DNA from: Devosia sp. Root413D1
GTDB taxonomy: Bacteria > Pseudomonadota > Alphaproteobacteria > Rhizobiales > Devosiaceae
NCBI RefSeq assembly: GCF_001425235.1
Contig: NZ_LMEA01000011.1
Coordinates: 927,523-991,522, forward strand
DNA length: 64,000 nucleotides
Direction of reading: 5' to 3'
This document shows positions 33,424 to 42,231 of the stretch, one piece after another. Made by a program: the position numbers and the translations under genes. Within the stretch, counting starts at the first letter, position 1, and each line of letters opens with the position of its first letter. The notes beneath the pieces were generated by a model. The model was not told where the DNA came from and made no database searches. It saw nothing but the letters and a program-made list of their open reading frames with translations.

Positions 33424-34296
33424 ATGTCCGTAGCGACAAGTGCCGACGAGCGTCGCGCCAGAAAAGCTCAAAAGCGCCTGAAGCAGCGGGAAATGACCCT
33501 GGTGCGGGCACAAGAGATGCACGAGGCGCGCCTGCGTGCCGAAGCCACGGGCCATAGATCGACGGTTGCGGATCCGCCGGCGTTGAATATCGGATGCTCG
33601 GGCTGGTTCTACTGGCATCTCAGGGGCAGCTTCTACCCCAGCCAGATGCCGACCAAGGACTGGTTCGCCCACTATGCCGAGCAGTTCGACACTGTGGAGC
33701 TGAATGCCCCGTTCTACTCCTGGCCAACCCTGGCAACGGTCGAGACCTGGCGCAGACAGGCCGAGGGAAGACGGATGCTCTATACCGTCAAGGCATCGGA
33801 ACTCATCACCCACATCATGAAGTTCGAAGGAACTGAGACCCTGGTGCAGGACTTCGGCCATATCGCCGTCCTGCTCGGCCCTTTGATGGGCTGCCTGCTG
33901 TTCCAGCTGCCACCCAGCTATCACTACTCGCGCGAGCGCCTCGACAGCATGCTGCAGCAATTGGATAAAGCGCGCCGCAACGTCGTCGAGTTTCGTCATT
34001 CGAGCTGGTGGAACGACGAGGTCTATGAGGCCTTCCAGGCAGCCGGCGCCATCTTCTGCTCCTCGAGCGCCCCTCGCCTGCCCGACCCCGTCATCAGGAC
34101 TGCCGATGATATCTACGTTCGCTTTCATGGCGTCGAGAGGTGGTATCGCCACGACTACAGCCAGGACGAGCTGCTCGATTGGGCGCGGCGCATCCGCGCC
34201 GTCGGGGCAAAGCGGGTGTGGGTCTACTTCAACAACGACTTCGACGGCTACGCGATCAAGAACGCCATCATGCTGTCCAGGCTGCTGCGCCACTAA
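33424..34296 (+). CDS. DUF72-domain protein (YecE-like)
   Basis: A 290-residue protein. After a basic helical N-terminus, the TIM-barrel DUF72 domain begins NIGCSGWFYWHLRGSFYP and includes FDTVELNAPFYSWP, MLYTVKASELITHI, LLFQLPPSYHYS and VEFRHSSWW, ending YVRFHGVERWYRHDYS and VYFNNDFDGYAIKNA. The family is universally hypothetical, with a suspected nuclease or metal-dependent enzyme barrel. Start at 33424 has a GGGG ribosome-like site only. Confidence 0.85.
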   Translation: MSVATSADERRARKAQKRLKQREMTLVRAQEMHEARLRAEATGHRSTVADPPALNIGCSGWFYWHLRGSFYPSQMPTKDWFAHYAEQFDTVELNAPFYSWPTLATVETWRRQAEGRRMLYTVKASELITHIMKFEGTETLVQDFGHIAVLLGPLMGCLLFQLPPSYHYSRERLDSMLQQLDKARRNVVEFRHSSWWNDEVYEAFQAAGAIFCSSSAPRLPDPVIRTADDIYVRFHGVERWYRHDYSQDELLDWARRIRAVGAKRVWVYFNNDFDGYAIKNAIMLSRLLRH

Positions 34297-34316
34297 CCGG
34301 CAACATCGCAAGACAG

Positions 34317-34348
34317 AAGGCGGCGGTCCCGATAGCGACAGCCGCCTT
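34317..34348. terminator. bidirectional terminator
   Basis: AAGGCGGC and GCCGCCTT, 8-bp perfect arms around a 16-nt loop, between convergent genes. Confidence 0.55.
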
Positions 34349-34425
34349 CCCATCCTGGGAGCGACCCTCAGGACACGACCTGAACCTCGCGCGCCCGCTT
34401 CGGTTGCACCGCCGCTCCCGGTTTG

Positions 34426-34644
34426 TCAGATGTGGCCATGGGCCTGCAGCAGCGTCCGCAGGGCCTGGCCCTGCGGGGTGTTCTGTTCGCGCGGCAGATA
34501 CTCCTCGAGCGGCATGTCTCGCGGGTTGCCGCCTGACGAAGCATTGGGCTGATGGCGCACGGTGGAGCCGTCATGCCCGCCGACCAGCAGCCACTGGTCG
34601 CCATTTTCACTGCTGTAGAAAACCAGATCACTCTCAATCGACAT
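34426..34644 (-). CDS. hypothetical protein, 72 aa
   Basis: MSIESDLVFYSSENGDQWLLVGGHDGSTVRHQPNASSGGNPRDMPLEEYLPREQNTPQGQALRTLL. The WLLV-R-H-x-PN-SSGG and NTPQGQALRxLL motifs recur in rhizobial hypothetical proteins that I cannot name. Soluble, mixed fold. GAGGAG ribosome site. Confidence 0.6.
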   Translation of the reverse strand: MSIESDLVFYSSENGDQWLLVGGHDGSTVRHQPNASSGGNPRDMPLEEYLPREQNTPQGQALRTLLQAHGHI

Positions 34645-34742
34645 CGGAAGTCTCCTCGCGAGCCCAATGCCGCGCCTGTCTCAACGTGCGAGAGCGCAGA
34701 TGGTGGCAAAGGCGCGCTCTTTCGCAGCGCCGCCCTGCCCGC

Positions 34743-35081
<339 letters not shown>

Positions 35082-35264
35082 TCAAGGGCGATCGACGCGC
35101 GTCAACCGGACGTGGCGGTACAGGGAACAGGTCGGGTTTTTCCGGTTTCCCCACCTGGCCAACGAAACGGCAGCCGAGCCCTTGCCCCGCCCGCTTTGCT
35201 CGCATCTCGCCGACGACGTGGTCTCGTCGTTGTGGCGCCAGTCGGGAAAGCCTACCTAAGGCAG

Positions 35265-35900
35265 ATGAAGCAGGACGCAGATGGCGCTGAGTTGGTCGAG
35301 CTATGGACGCTGCCCTTTGCTGCGAGGCTGGGCTCGTCGATACGATCCAAGGGCCTCTATCTCGAAATTCGCGCCCGTCTCCCGGTAGCGGCCAGGAAGT
35401 CGCTTTCGGTGAAGGCGGGCGAACTGGCGCTTCGCATGCCGCAAACCGCATCGAAGCAGTTTGCGGCGACATCGGCGCTTGTCTCCCGAGCCCTCGAGGG
35501 CATCGAGAGCCTGCCGGTGATCCCGCGTGAGATCGAGGATATCCTGGGCATTTCGACCACCGAGCGCCACCGCTGGCTGAAGGATGGCCGGTTGCCTAGC
35601 GCCGGCACCCGCAGCGTGAAACTGCGCGGCCGCGCGAGGAAAGTGACCTTCCACGTGTTCGACCCCCGGGTTGTCGAAGACATCCTCGACCGGGGATTGA
35701 TCGACACCTGGCGCGAGGACGACGCCGTGACCGCCGCCGAGAACCGGCGCAAGGCCGCCTGGAAGGCGAAGCTCACCAGGGCGCGAAAGACCGCCGGTGA
35801 GGCCGTGCCCCGCCACCCTGACGGCGAGCCCTCGGCTCACGACGACGAGGATCGCTTCAAGCTACGAGGCTGGGCTGAATTCGAACGCGACATGCTGTAG
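35265..35900 (+). CDS. putative HTH protein, 211 aa
   Basis: Residues 70-120 (LEGIESLPVIPREIEDILGISTTERHRWLKDGRLPSAG) look like a helix-turn-helix of the excisionase/MerR style, followed by a strand pair (KVTFHVFDPRVVEDILDRG) and a basic C-terminal helix (NRRKAAWKAKLTRARKTAG). The N-terminal 60 residues are unknown. The ATG at 35265 follows a weak AAGG. The open frame extends upstream to 35112 from a GTG, but that part is low-complexity. Confidence 0.6.
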   Translation: MKQDADGAELVELWTLPFAARLGSSIRSKGLYLEIRARLPVAARKSLSVKAGELALRMPQTASKQFAATSALVSRALEGIESLPVIPREIEDILGISTTERHRWLKDGRLPSAGTRSVKLRGRARKVTFHVFDPRVVEDILDRGLIDTWREDDAVTAAENRRKAAWKAKLTRARKTAGEAVPRHPDGEPSAHDDEDRFKLRGWAEFERDML

Positions 35901-35944
35901 TGTTGAGCGGGGCCGCAAAGCTGGCGACGGTCAAACCAGCGCTT

Positions 35945-36304
35945 TCAGCGCCCATTGATCGCCGTGAACAGTGCGGCGCTCATCTGCTCCAGCGTATAGG
36001 GCTTATCGATGATGGCGGAGCCGGGCGCGACATCGGCCTGCACGCCATAGCCGGTCGCATAGACGATCGGGATACCCAGATCCTGGAGACGCTTGGCGAC
36101 TGGCGTGCTCGGCAGGCCGCCGATATTCACGTCGAGCAAGGCCGCATCCATGCGACTGCCATCGAGCAGACCCAACGCCACATCGATGCGATGGGCGGGC
36201 CCCACGACCACGGCGCCAAGCTCCTCCAAAGCATCGACCACCTCCATGGCGAGGAGGTATTCGTCTTCAAGGACGAGGATGTGTTTGCCGGCGAGCGTCG
36301 TCAT
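35945..36304 (-). CDS. single-domain response regulator
   Basis: A 119-residue stand-alone receiver. Acid pair in HILVLEDEYLLA, phosphoacceptor Asp in AALLDVNIGG, and YATGYG where the FAT GUY subgroup has F-A-T-G-Y; Lys in IIDKPYT. FAT GUY regulators such as SdrG act in phosphorelays to PhyR. It overlaps the stop of the kinase gene by four bases (ATGA), so it is probably its direct partner. Confidence 0.88.
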   Translation of the reverse strand: MTTLAGKHILVLEDEYLLAMEVVDALEELGAVVVGPAHRIDVALGLLDGSRMDAALLDVNIGGLPSTPVAKRLQDLGIPIVYATGYGVQADVAPGSAIIDKPYTLEQMSAALFTAINGR

Positions 36305-37800
36305 GCGGCGGGGGTTTCGTGCTGACGCGCGATCACGGTGCACTGCAACCCCTCAGGGCGGTAATCCATCCGGACATCGGCGTTGAATTCGGCGCCAAGC
36401 GCCTTCTCGATCATGGTGGAGCCAAAACCCCGCCGCGTCGGCTTGGGGACCGGCTCGATGCCGTGCTCGGACCACCTGAGCGTCAGCCATCGATCCGGCT
36501 GGTCGGTGGTTTCCCAGGAGAAATCCACCGAACCACCGGTGGAGCGCAGCGAGCCGTATTTCACCGCGTTGGTGTAGAGTTCATGCAGTGCCATGGCGGT
36601 CGTTACCGCCTGCTTGGGAGCAAGTTGCACCGGGGGGCCGCTGATCCGCACCCGGATATCGGCGTCGCCATTGACGGATTTGCGGGCGACCTCCTCCAGC
36701 GACGCGCTTTGCCAGCTCTCGGCAGCCAGCAGATTATGCGCCTGGGCCAGGGCCGACAGCCGTCCTTCGAAGGCTTTGACCTTCGGCTCTCCCGTGGCGA
36801 GCCCTTTGAAAGTCTGCCGCGCCACCGACTGGACCACCGCGAGGGTGTTCTTCACCCGATGGTTCAACTCGTTGATCAGCAGCTGCTTGTGGAGGTCGGC
36901 TTCCTCGCGTTCGGTGACGTCGACATTGACGCCGATCATGCCGTCGAATCCGCCGCCCTCATTGAGATGCGGCCGCGCCACGGTTTCGAGCACCCGGTAG
37001 GTGCCGTCGCTGCGCCGATAGCGCCCCTTGACGTGCGCACTCGAATTCTCCGTCACCGCCGCCTGCATCGCCTTGATGATGCCGCTACGATCCTCCGGAT
37101 GGATGGTGTGGCTCCAGTCGAATGAACCGAGATCTTCAACGCCCCAGAAGCTGCGCAGCATCTGGTTGAGGTGGAGGCAACGCCCAGTGCTGTCGGCGAT
37201 CCAGATCATGATCGGCGCGTCTTCGGACATCCGCCTGAAGCGATCCTCGCTCTCGCGGATCTGCTGTTCAGCCGCACTGCGCGCCTGTTCGGCACGATAG
37301 CGCTCAAGGCTGAAGCCCACTTGCCGCGCGATGGCGACCGCCAGGTCGCGCTCGTGCTGAGTGAAGCCGTGCGGGTCCGGCAGGTAAGTCATGAACTTGC
37401 CGACGACCTCGCCCTTGGCCATCAGCGGGATGAACCCGAGGGCGGTGATGCCCTCCGATTTTATGGTGCGCTTCAGCCAATCCGCCTCGTTGGTCTCGGC
37501 GATATCGGGGACGAAGATCGGCACCGCGTTCCGATCGCCGGGCTTCCATGGCGTGTGCCCATCGACGGCCTTGCGGTAGCTCTCGGACAAGCCGCGCCAG
37601 GCCACAAACCGCATTTCGCCGTGGGTGTCGAACAGCAGGATGGAGGCGCGCCGGCAGCCGAGCATATCGCCGATGGCATCGAGGGCGGCTTCGTAGACAT
37701 CGTCGAGCGCCTCGGCGCGATACAGCCGGTCGGTCAGCCGAAGCAGGGCCGCCGTATCCTCGCCATCGGTGCGCACCAGAACACTTTCGCTCGCAGACAT
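36301..37800 (-). CDS. GAF-PAS-HWE histidine kinase
   Basis: A 499-residue cytosolic kinase without membrane segments. GAF domain about residues 10-170 (CRRASILLFDTHGEMRFVAWRG), PAS about 190-310 (MSEDAPIMIWIADSTGRCLHLNQ), then the HWE kinase domain with the phosphorylatable His in LINELNHRVKNTLAVVQSVA and the ATP lobe ALHELYTNAVKYGSL and GFGSTMIEKAL. HWE kinases commonly feed the alphaproteobacterial general stress pathway. It has a perfect EcfG-type promoter, which suggests a feedback loop. Confidence 0.9.
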   Translation of the reverse strand: MSASESVLVRTDGEDTAALLRLTDRLYRAEALDDVYEAALDAIGDMLGCRRASILLFDTHGEMRFVAWRGLSESYRKAVDGHTPWKPGDRNAVPIFVPDIAETNEADWLKRTIKSEGITALGFIPLMAKGEVVGKFMTYLPDPHGFTQHERDLAVAIARQVGFSLERYRAEQARSAAEQQIRESEDRFRRMSEDAPIMIWIADSTGRCLHLNQMLRSFWGVEDLGSFDWSHTIHPEDRSGIIKAMQAAVTENSSAHVKGRYRRSDGTYRVLETVARPHLNEGGGFDGMIGVNVDVTEREEADLHKQLLINELNHRVKNTLAVVQSVARQTFKGLATGEPKVKAFEGRLSALAQAHNLLAAESWQSASLEEVARKSVNGDADIRVRISGPPVQLAPKQAVTTAMALHELYTNAVKYGSLRSTGGSVDFSWETTDQPDRWLTLRWSEHGIEPVPKPTRRGFGSTMIEKALGAEFNADVRMDYRPEGLQCTVIARQHETPAA

Positions 37801-37830
37801 ATCACCCCTCGCCCCACGCCCAAGCGCAGC

Positions 37831-37855
37831 AACGCGCTGTTGCTGAATAAGTTCC
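37831..37855 (-). promoter_or_regulatory. EcfG-type promoter
   Basis: Minus strand GGAAC-N16-CGTT, 30 bp before the kinase ATG. Full consensus. Confidence 0.7.
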
Positions 37856-37987
37856 CGCCCCGCAGTTAGCGCATTGGCACCGGCGGTCCCGGACGTAGAG
37901 GTAGAGCGCGCCACGGTGGATCGATTAACAAACTGATGTGCATTGGAGGCCGCGTCGTGACAGGCTTGCTCCAAACGGGAGGTTGCC

Positions 37988-38542
37988 ATGGATCGCGAGT
38001 GGTGGGTCGGCCGAGTGCTGCCGGGCTTTGTCGGAGCCCTGATTTTCTTCATTCTATTGCTGATCTGGAACAGCATTACGGGCGGGACGATCGTCAACGC
38101 CTTTGGCGGAGCCAGATCCTCCGACATCGAGGCCGTCCAGCTGCTTGCCGGGCCTGCTGGTCCGAAGGGGGATGTCGGCCCCGCCGGTCCAAAGGGTGAC
38201 ACCGGTGCGGCAGGCCCCGCCGGGCCCGTTGGCGAGACCGGGCCGGTTGGGCCGGCCGGGAGCACCGGGCCGGTTGGCCCCGCTGGCCCCAAGGGTGATT
38301 CCGGACCGATCGGTCCGAAAGGCAATGCCGGCCCGACGGGTCCGGCCGGTCCGAAGGGAGACGCGGGCCCGATTGGACCCAAGGGCGATGTTGGTCCGGT
38401 CGGACCTGCCGGCCCGAAGGGCGACCCGGGCGTGGCTGGTCCGCGGGGTAATGCCGGCCCCGCCGGTCCGAAGGGGGACACGGGGCCAATCGGTCCTGCG
38501 GGCCCCATGGGGGAGATCGTGCCGGCCACTCCATCGCAATAG
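37988..38542 (+). CDS. membrane-anchored collagen-like protein
   Basis: A 184-residue protein. N-terminal membrane helix GFVGALIFFILLLIWNSI, a short stem (IVNAFGGARSSDIEAVQLLA), then about 41 uninterrupted Gly-X-Y triplets, rich in GPA, GPK, GDx and GPI, ending PMGEIVPATPSQ. The triplet block would form a collagen triple helix outside the membrane. KGD/KGN salt-bridge triplets, used by bacterial collagens instead of hydroxyproline, recur about every 18 residues. GGGAGG ribosome site. Confidence 0.85.
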   Translation: MDREWWVGRVLPGFVGALIFFILLLIWNSITGGTIVNAFGGARSSDIEAVQLLAGPAGPKGDVGPAGPKGDTGAAGPAGPVGETGPVGPAGSTGPVGPAGPKGDSGPIGPKGNAGPTGPAGPKGDAGPIGPKGDVGPVGPAGPKGDPGVAGPRGNAGPAGPKGDTGPIGPAGPMGEIVPATPSQ

Positions 38543-38596
38543 GGGAGCGTCGCTTACGGCCGGGCGGACCGGAAGTTGCAGGCCGACAAGTAGCAA

Positions 38597-38631
38597 CCGG
38601 ACCCCCACTCGGAGGTGCAGCAGGGGTCCGG
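38597..38631 (+). terminator. hairpin downstream of the collagen-like gene
   Basis: CCGGACCCC and GGGGTCCGG, 9-bp perfect arms around a 17-nt loop. The remainder of 38543-38809 has no gene apart from a weak promoter. Confidence 0.5.
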
Positions 38632-38758
38632 CGGCACAGTGAGGTCTGAAGCGAAGGGAGTCGTCACTCAGACGCTGACTAAATCTTCTCTGCCGGCAAT
38701 GGTTCCCCCAGCGGCTGGCGCCCCGCCCTCCCCACCGCCGTGCCCTCGGTTGCGAGGA

Positions 38759-38783
38759 GAAACTGATCGCTGATCCCGACGTT
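38759..38783 (+). promoter_or_regulatory. EcfG-type promoter, one mismatch
   Basis: GAAAC-N16-CGTT; one change in -35. 26 bp before the DUF3606 gene ATG. Confidence 0.35.
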
Positions 38784-38809
38784 GTGCGTCATCAACGAGG
38801 GAGGCCGCG

Positions 38810-38992
38810 ATGGCTGACGACAAAAAGAACGTAGGCCGCCCGGATCGGTCGCGTGTGGCCCGAAACGAAGACTATGAAGTGAACGACTTCGCCCATAAGC
38901 ACGGCATCAGCGTGCAGCGCGCCCTGGAAATCATCGCCGAAGCCGGCGGCAGCCGGGACCGCGCCGATGAGATCGCAAGACGTTCCGCTTGA
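38810..38992 (+). CDS. DUF3606-family small protein
   Basis: A 60-residue protein with a polar N-terminus (MADDKKNVGRPDRSRVARNEDYEV) and the helical core NDFAHKHGISVQRALEIIAEAGGSRDRADEIA. The R-I-x-x-N/E-x-Y-E-V-x-x-x-x-x-K-F/H-G and helix pair suit DUF3606. Related core seen at 27710-27907. GGGAGGCC ribosome site. Confidence 0.75.
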   Translation: MADDKKNVGRPDRSRVARNEDYEVNDFAHKHGISVQRALEIIAEAGGSRDRADEIARRSA

Positions 38993-39075
38993 ACGATGCC
39001 GGGGAGCGGCAACGGGATGCGCACTGTCTGCGGTGCCATCCCGCTGCCCATGGTGATCCGCCGGCCGTTTCCATT

Positions 39076-39300
39076 CTAACTCTGCGAGTAGGGATTTCTG
39101 GCCCGCTTGCGCTCCTTGGCTGTCCTGGCCTTGGCAATCGCGGCTTCTACTCGCTGCTGTTCCCGCCAGCCATGGGTCCCCTCGATGGCGCGGTCACGAG
39201 CTCGAAGCTCGAGAGCGTGCCGGGTCGCCTCTTCGACGGTGGTGGTAGCGACGCTGAGACTGTGGGCACCGCCGGGGGCGCCATAGGGCTTTTCGGACAT
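39076..39300 (-). CDS. hypothetical protein, 74 aa
   Basis: MSEKPYGAPGGAHSLSVATTTVEEATRHALELRARDRAIEGTHGWREQQRVEAAIAKAR. A polar helical protein with a basic C-terminus (KERKRARNPYSQS). No family recognised. The 413 bp between its start and the next gene (39301-39713) show no gene, repeat or promoter that I can support, apart from the general base composition. Confidence 0.5.
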   Translation of the reverse strand: MSEKPYGAPGGAHSLSVATTTVEEATRHALELRARDRAIEGTHGWREQQRVEAAIAKARTAKERKRARNPYSQS

Positions 39301-39713
39301 GGGGAGACTCCGGGATGATGGAGTTCAAGACGATATGCCCCGGTCTGAAACGGGCACAAGCCACGACCGATTGCGGTCTGCCCGGCTCGATCACACTAAC
39401 CGCTCAATAGTTGCAGATGCGCCCGACAGCGAAATCCAAGCTTGCAAGCGGGCCAGGCCGTTCGCTTCCTCCGGCAAAAAAATGAGCCGGCAGCACTCCT
39501 CCCGAAGCTCCCGGCTCAACAGTCACCGGCGGCGACCGGCGAAAGGGGGCACTGTGCCTTAGTCGTGCACGCCTGAAATTCACATTTGATTGGCAGTGAG
39601 GCTGACCAAATAGAGGTCGCGCCAATGTCGGGCGTCAATGCCGATCGAAACCGCCGCCGGGGGCGGAAAAAAGCGAAACACACCCAGGACGACCAGACTC
39701 GCCACGCGGCGGC

Positions 39714-39941
39714 TCAGGCGGAAGGCGCTTCGTCGCCATCCGGGCGCCACACCAGCTCCTGCTTCATGTCCGCATCCTGCACGATCACCTGCACATACGG
39801 CTCGTTGGTGGCGCGTGCAGCTTCGATGGCCGCGTCGATCGCCGCCTGGCGCGAAGTAAAGTGCGCGAAGATGCTTCCACGGAATGTGTACTGCCAGATG
39901 TCATCGCGGTGGTTGACGATGAAGTGGTGCTGATTGGCCAT
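39714..39941 (-). CDS. DUF2188-family protein
   Basis: A 75-residue protein: MANQHHFIVNHRDDIWQYTFRGSIFAHFTSRQAAIDAAIEAARATNEPYVQVIVQDADMK. The pattern of an opening strand, ripped hydrophobic strand and an A-I-x-x-A-x-E-x-A helix fits DUF2188-like proteins. A one-mismatch EcfG-type site is 24 bp upstream. Confidence 0.65.
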   Translation of the reverse strand: MANQHHFIVNHRDDIWQYTFRGSIFAHFTSRQAAIDAAIEAARATNEPYVQVIVQDADMKQELVWRPDGDEAPSA

Positions 39942-39965
39942 GTCGGGTCCTCCTCAGCCGACTTG

Positions 39966-39990
39966 AACGTCGGGGCGGCAACCTTGTTGC
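39966..39990 (-). promoter_or_regulatory. EcfG-type promoter, one mismatch
   Basis: Minus strand GCAAC-N16-CGTT, the same -35 variant as at 32483-32507. Confidence 0.4.
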
Positions 39991-40115
39991 TCGAAGGGTG
40001 AAACACGGCCGGCGGCTTTGCGCCCATGTGGAGCTGTGTCCAGGACTGTCGACCACCCTGCGCCCCGGAACCGCCCAGCGCCTGACTGAGGGTCAAGCGG
40101 CAGTTGGTGGCTTGT

Positions 40116-40376
40116 TCAGGCGACCTGGTGTGCGCCCCATGCCGTGAGGTTCGCGGGTGTGCCTGCCAGCTTGTCGATATCGACGGTCTGGGCCTGGTCG
40201 ACCAGCACCCTGCCCGCGAGCGTGAGAAGAGCGGAGCCGTCTGCTGTGATCATGATCCAGCCCTTGGAAATCAGCGGCAGGGTCAGGTGGGGCGGTACAC
40301 CCGACCCATGCTCGGCCAACCTGACCAAGGCAACTATTTCAGCTGGGGTTGGTCCTGCGAGCACGGCATCGCGCAT
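40116..40376 (-). CDS. hypothetical protein, 86 aa
   Basis: MRDAVLAGPTPAEIVALVRLAEHGSGVPPHLTLPLISKGWIMITADGSALLTLAGRVLVDQA. Compact helix-strand layout that could be a small winged-helix-like fold. The ATG is 2 bp past the stop of an upstream open frame (40379-40615), implying coupling. Family not recognised. Confidence 0.5.
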   Translation of the reverse strand: MRDAVLAGPTPAEIVALVRLAEHGSGVPPHLTLPLISKGWIMITADGSALLTLAGRVLVDQAQTVDIDKLAGTPANLTAWGAHQVA

Positions 40377-40378
40377 AG

Positions 40379-40615
40379 TCAATCTCCTGGTTTGCAGGAG
40401 ACCAGAATGATCTCAATGCCGGCGAGTTCCACGGGCAGGACGACCGCGCTTGCCACGCCAAATTTTTCTGCCGCACTGAGCACCCGAAGCCAAGTTTGGG
40501 GCTGCTCCGGGCACTCAGTTCCGCCGCATCGCTTAGGACGGCGAATTCGCTGGAAGTAGTCCGCTACGGCCTCGGGCCTCGCGCGCGAAATTTCACGACT
40601 GTCAGTGAAACCAGG
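40379..40615 (-). pseudogene. open frame lacking a normal start codon
   Basis: After an in-frame TGA the minus strand is open for 78 codons, reading GFTDSREISRARPEAVADYFQRIRRPKR, then TWLRVLSAAEKFGVASAVVLPVELAGIEIILVSCK. The composition looks protein-like and the stop is 2 bp from the next gene start. No ATG, GTG or TTG exists before codon 45. It may be a gene that lost its start, or it may use a rare start such as ATT. Confidence 0.35.
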
Positions 40616-40661
40616 TCAGTCGCGGCGCGCCAATTCGGCGCCCGGCAGGCAGACGAGTGGT

Positions 40662-40880
40662 TCACTTTGATCGCGCGTCGATTGTGGTCTGCCGCTCCTC
40701 CGGATCAAAGACGACGATGTCCGAAGCTCCGGCCAAACGCAGTTCTCGAACCAGTTCGGCAGCCTGCGCCTGGGATTTCACCTCTAGTCTGCCCGTACCA
40801 GTCTGCATTCGGTACGTTACTACATAGGCAGCCGAACGCTGCTTGGTGGCACGCCCGATCTTTCTGGAAACAAACCACAT
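40662..40880 (-). CDS. hypothetical protein, 72 aa
   Basis: MWFVSRKIGRATKQRSAAYVVTYRMQTGTGRLEVKSQAQAAELVRELRLAGASDIVVFDPEERQTT. Strand-helix-strand layout of about 70 residues, similar to small alpha-beta stress hypotheticals. No promoter motif recognised. The 368 bp between it and the next gene (40881-41248) have no feature that I can support. Confidence 0.5.
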   Translation of the reverse strand: MWFVSRKIGRATKQRSAAYVVTYRMQTGTGRLEVKSQAQAAELVRELRLAGASDIVVFDPEERQTTIDARSK

Positions 40881-41248
40881 ACGTTCCCACCCTTGTGGCT
40901 CGCATCTCGCTGATACCACCGAAATGCTCGCATAGGATTAATCTGGCCGCCGTTGCGGCACCCATCCGGATGACGGGATGCCGACCGCCTTGAACGCAGT
41001 GGCGAGCCTGCCGGCGACGAGCGCCCTCCTATGATCCAGTGATCACCGCGCATTGGCCGAACCTGCAATTTCGCTGAAAGCAACGTCAGTGGCCCGTCAC
41101 CGCATATAGGGTATGACGCTGCTGCTCGGTTGATCAAACCCTCATCCGGCACGGCGGCACCGCGACAAACTACTTCGCCCCACAGCGGTGCCGCCACCCC
41201 CTCGGTGACGGCCCTGGCTCGGCACGTGGTTTCTCACAGGGTGAGGCA

Positions 41249-41356
41249 ATGAACGAACCGAAGCTGCAATGGTGGGTTTTTCCGACATTCCTGTTCCTGA
41301 TGATCGCCGCTGCCGCCATCGGCGTTGCGCTCGGGGTGCTCATTCAAGGCACCTGA
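41249..41356 (+). CDS. 35-residue membrane microprotein candidate
   Basis: GTGAGG before the ATG. The peptide reads MNEPKLQWWVFPTFLFLMIAA then AAIGVALGVLIQGT: a short polar cap, two Trp at the interface and one helix with a GxxxG-like end. It matches the style of single-pass stress microproteins. No homologue in the window. Confidence 0.5.
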   Translation: MNEPKLQWWVFPTFLFLMIAAAAIGVALGVLIQGT

Positions 41357-41409
41357 TTGCGAGGTCGACGGCGCGCCGGCTGTGCCAGCTTCGGACCTGT
41401 CTCCATCGC

Positions 41410-42189
41410 TCAAGCGGTAAGTTCTACCCAAGCCGGCGCGTGGTCACTGGGCTTGTCCCAACCGCGTGTCTCGACGTCGACACCGGCGTCGCGGAGCGAG
41501 CCACGCAATGACGGGCTGATCAGCACGTGGTCCATCCGCAGGCCCGAGCTTCGGTCGTAGCCGCCTCGGTATGAAAAATTCCAGTAAGTGTAGATGCCCT
41601 TGTCAGGGTGGATGACCCTGAGAGCGTCGATCCAGCCCTGTTCGAGGAGCCTCGCATAAGCTGTTCGCGCTTCCGGGAACATCACCGCGTCCCAAACCCA
41701 TCGGCCAGGCACGACTGCATCGATGTCCGCTGGCACCACGTTGAAGTCGCCACAAAGCACGGTCGGTGCGCCAGCCGCCAGCAGCGCCCGCGCATGGTCG
41801 AGCAGGCGTTCGAACCAGCGCATCTTGTACTCGAATTTCGGTCCGGGGGCGGGGTTGCCATTGGGCAGGTAAAGGCATCCGACGATGAGATCACCGACCT
41901 GGGCCTCGAGATAGCGGCTGTGAGTATCGTCTGGATCTCCGGGCAAGCCGCGGCGGCGCTCGATGGGGGCGGTCCCACGAGCCAGGATGGCGACCCCGTT
42001 GTAGGATTTTTGTCCATGCCAGATCGAGTGGAACCCCGCCTCCGTGATGGCAGCTTCGGGGAACTTCTCGTCAGAGGTTTTCAGCTCCTGCAGGCACACT
42101 ACATCGCTCTCGGTTTCGGCCAGCCACCTCAGCAGCACCGGCAACCGCCCATTGACGCCATTAACGTTGAAGGTGGCGAGTGTAGTCAT
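41410..42189 (-). CDS. xth: exodeoxyribonuclease III
   Basis: A 259-residue AP endonuclease/exonuclease of the Xth family, acting in base excision repair. Catalytic motifs: TFNVNGVNGRLP, LQELKT (metal-binding Glu), GDFNVVPADID (Asp/Asn), LRMDHVLIS and the terminal SDHAPAWVEL. Length fits. It follows the iron-permease-like gene by 42 bp on the same strand and may be expressed with it. Confidence 0.93.
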   Translation of the reverse strand: MTTLATFNVNGVNGRLPVLLRWLAETESDVVCLQELKTSDEKFPEAAITEAGFHSIWHGQKSYNGVAILARGTAPIERRRGLPGDPDDTHSRYLEAQVGDLIVGCLYLPNGNPAPGPKFEYKMRWFERLLDHARALLAAGAPTVLCGDFNVVPADIDAVVPGRWVWDAVMFPEARTAYARLLEQGWIDALRVIHPDKGIYTYWNFSYRGGYDRSSGLRMDHVLISPSLRGSLRDAGVDVETRGWDKPSDHAPAWVELTA

Positions 42190-42231
42190 TGCCGAGGATC
42201 CTTCGATTGGGCCAGTGGCCCATAGGGATGG

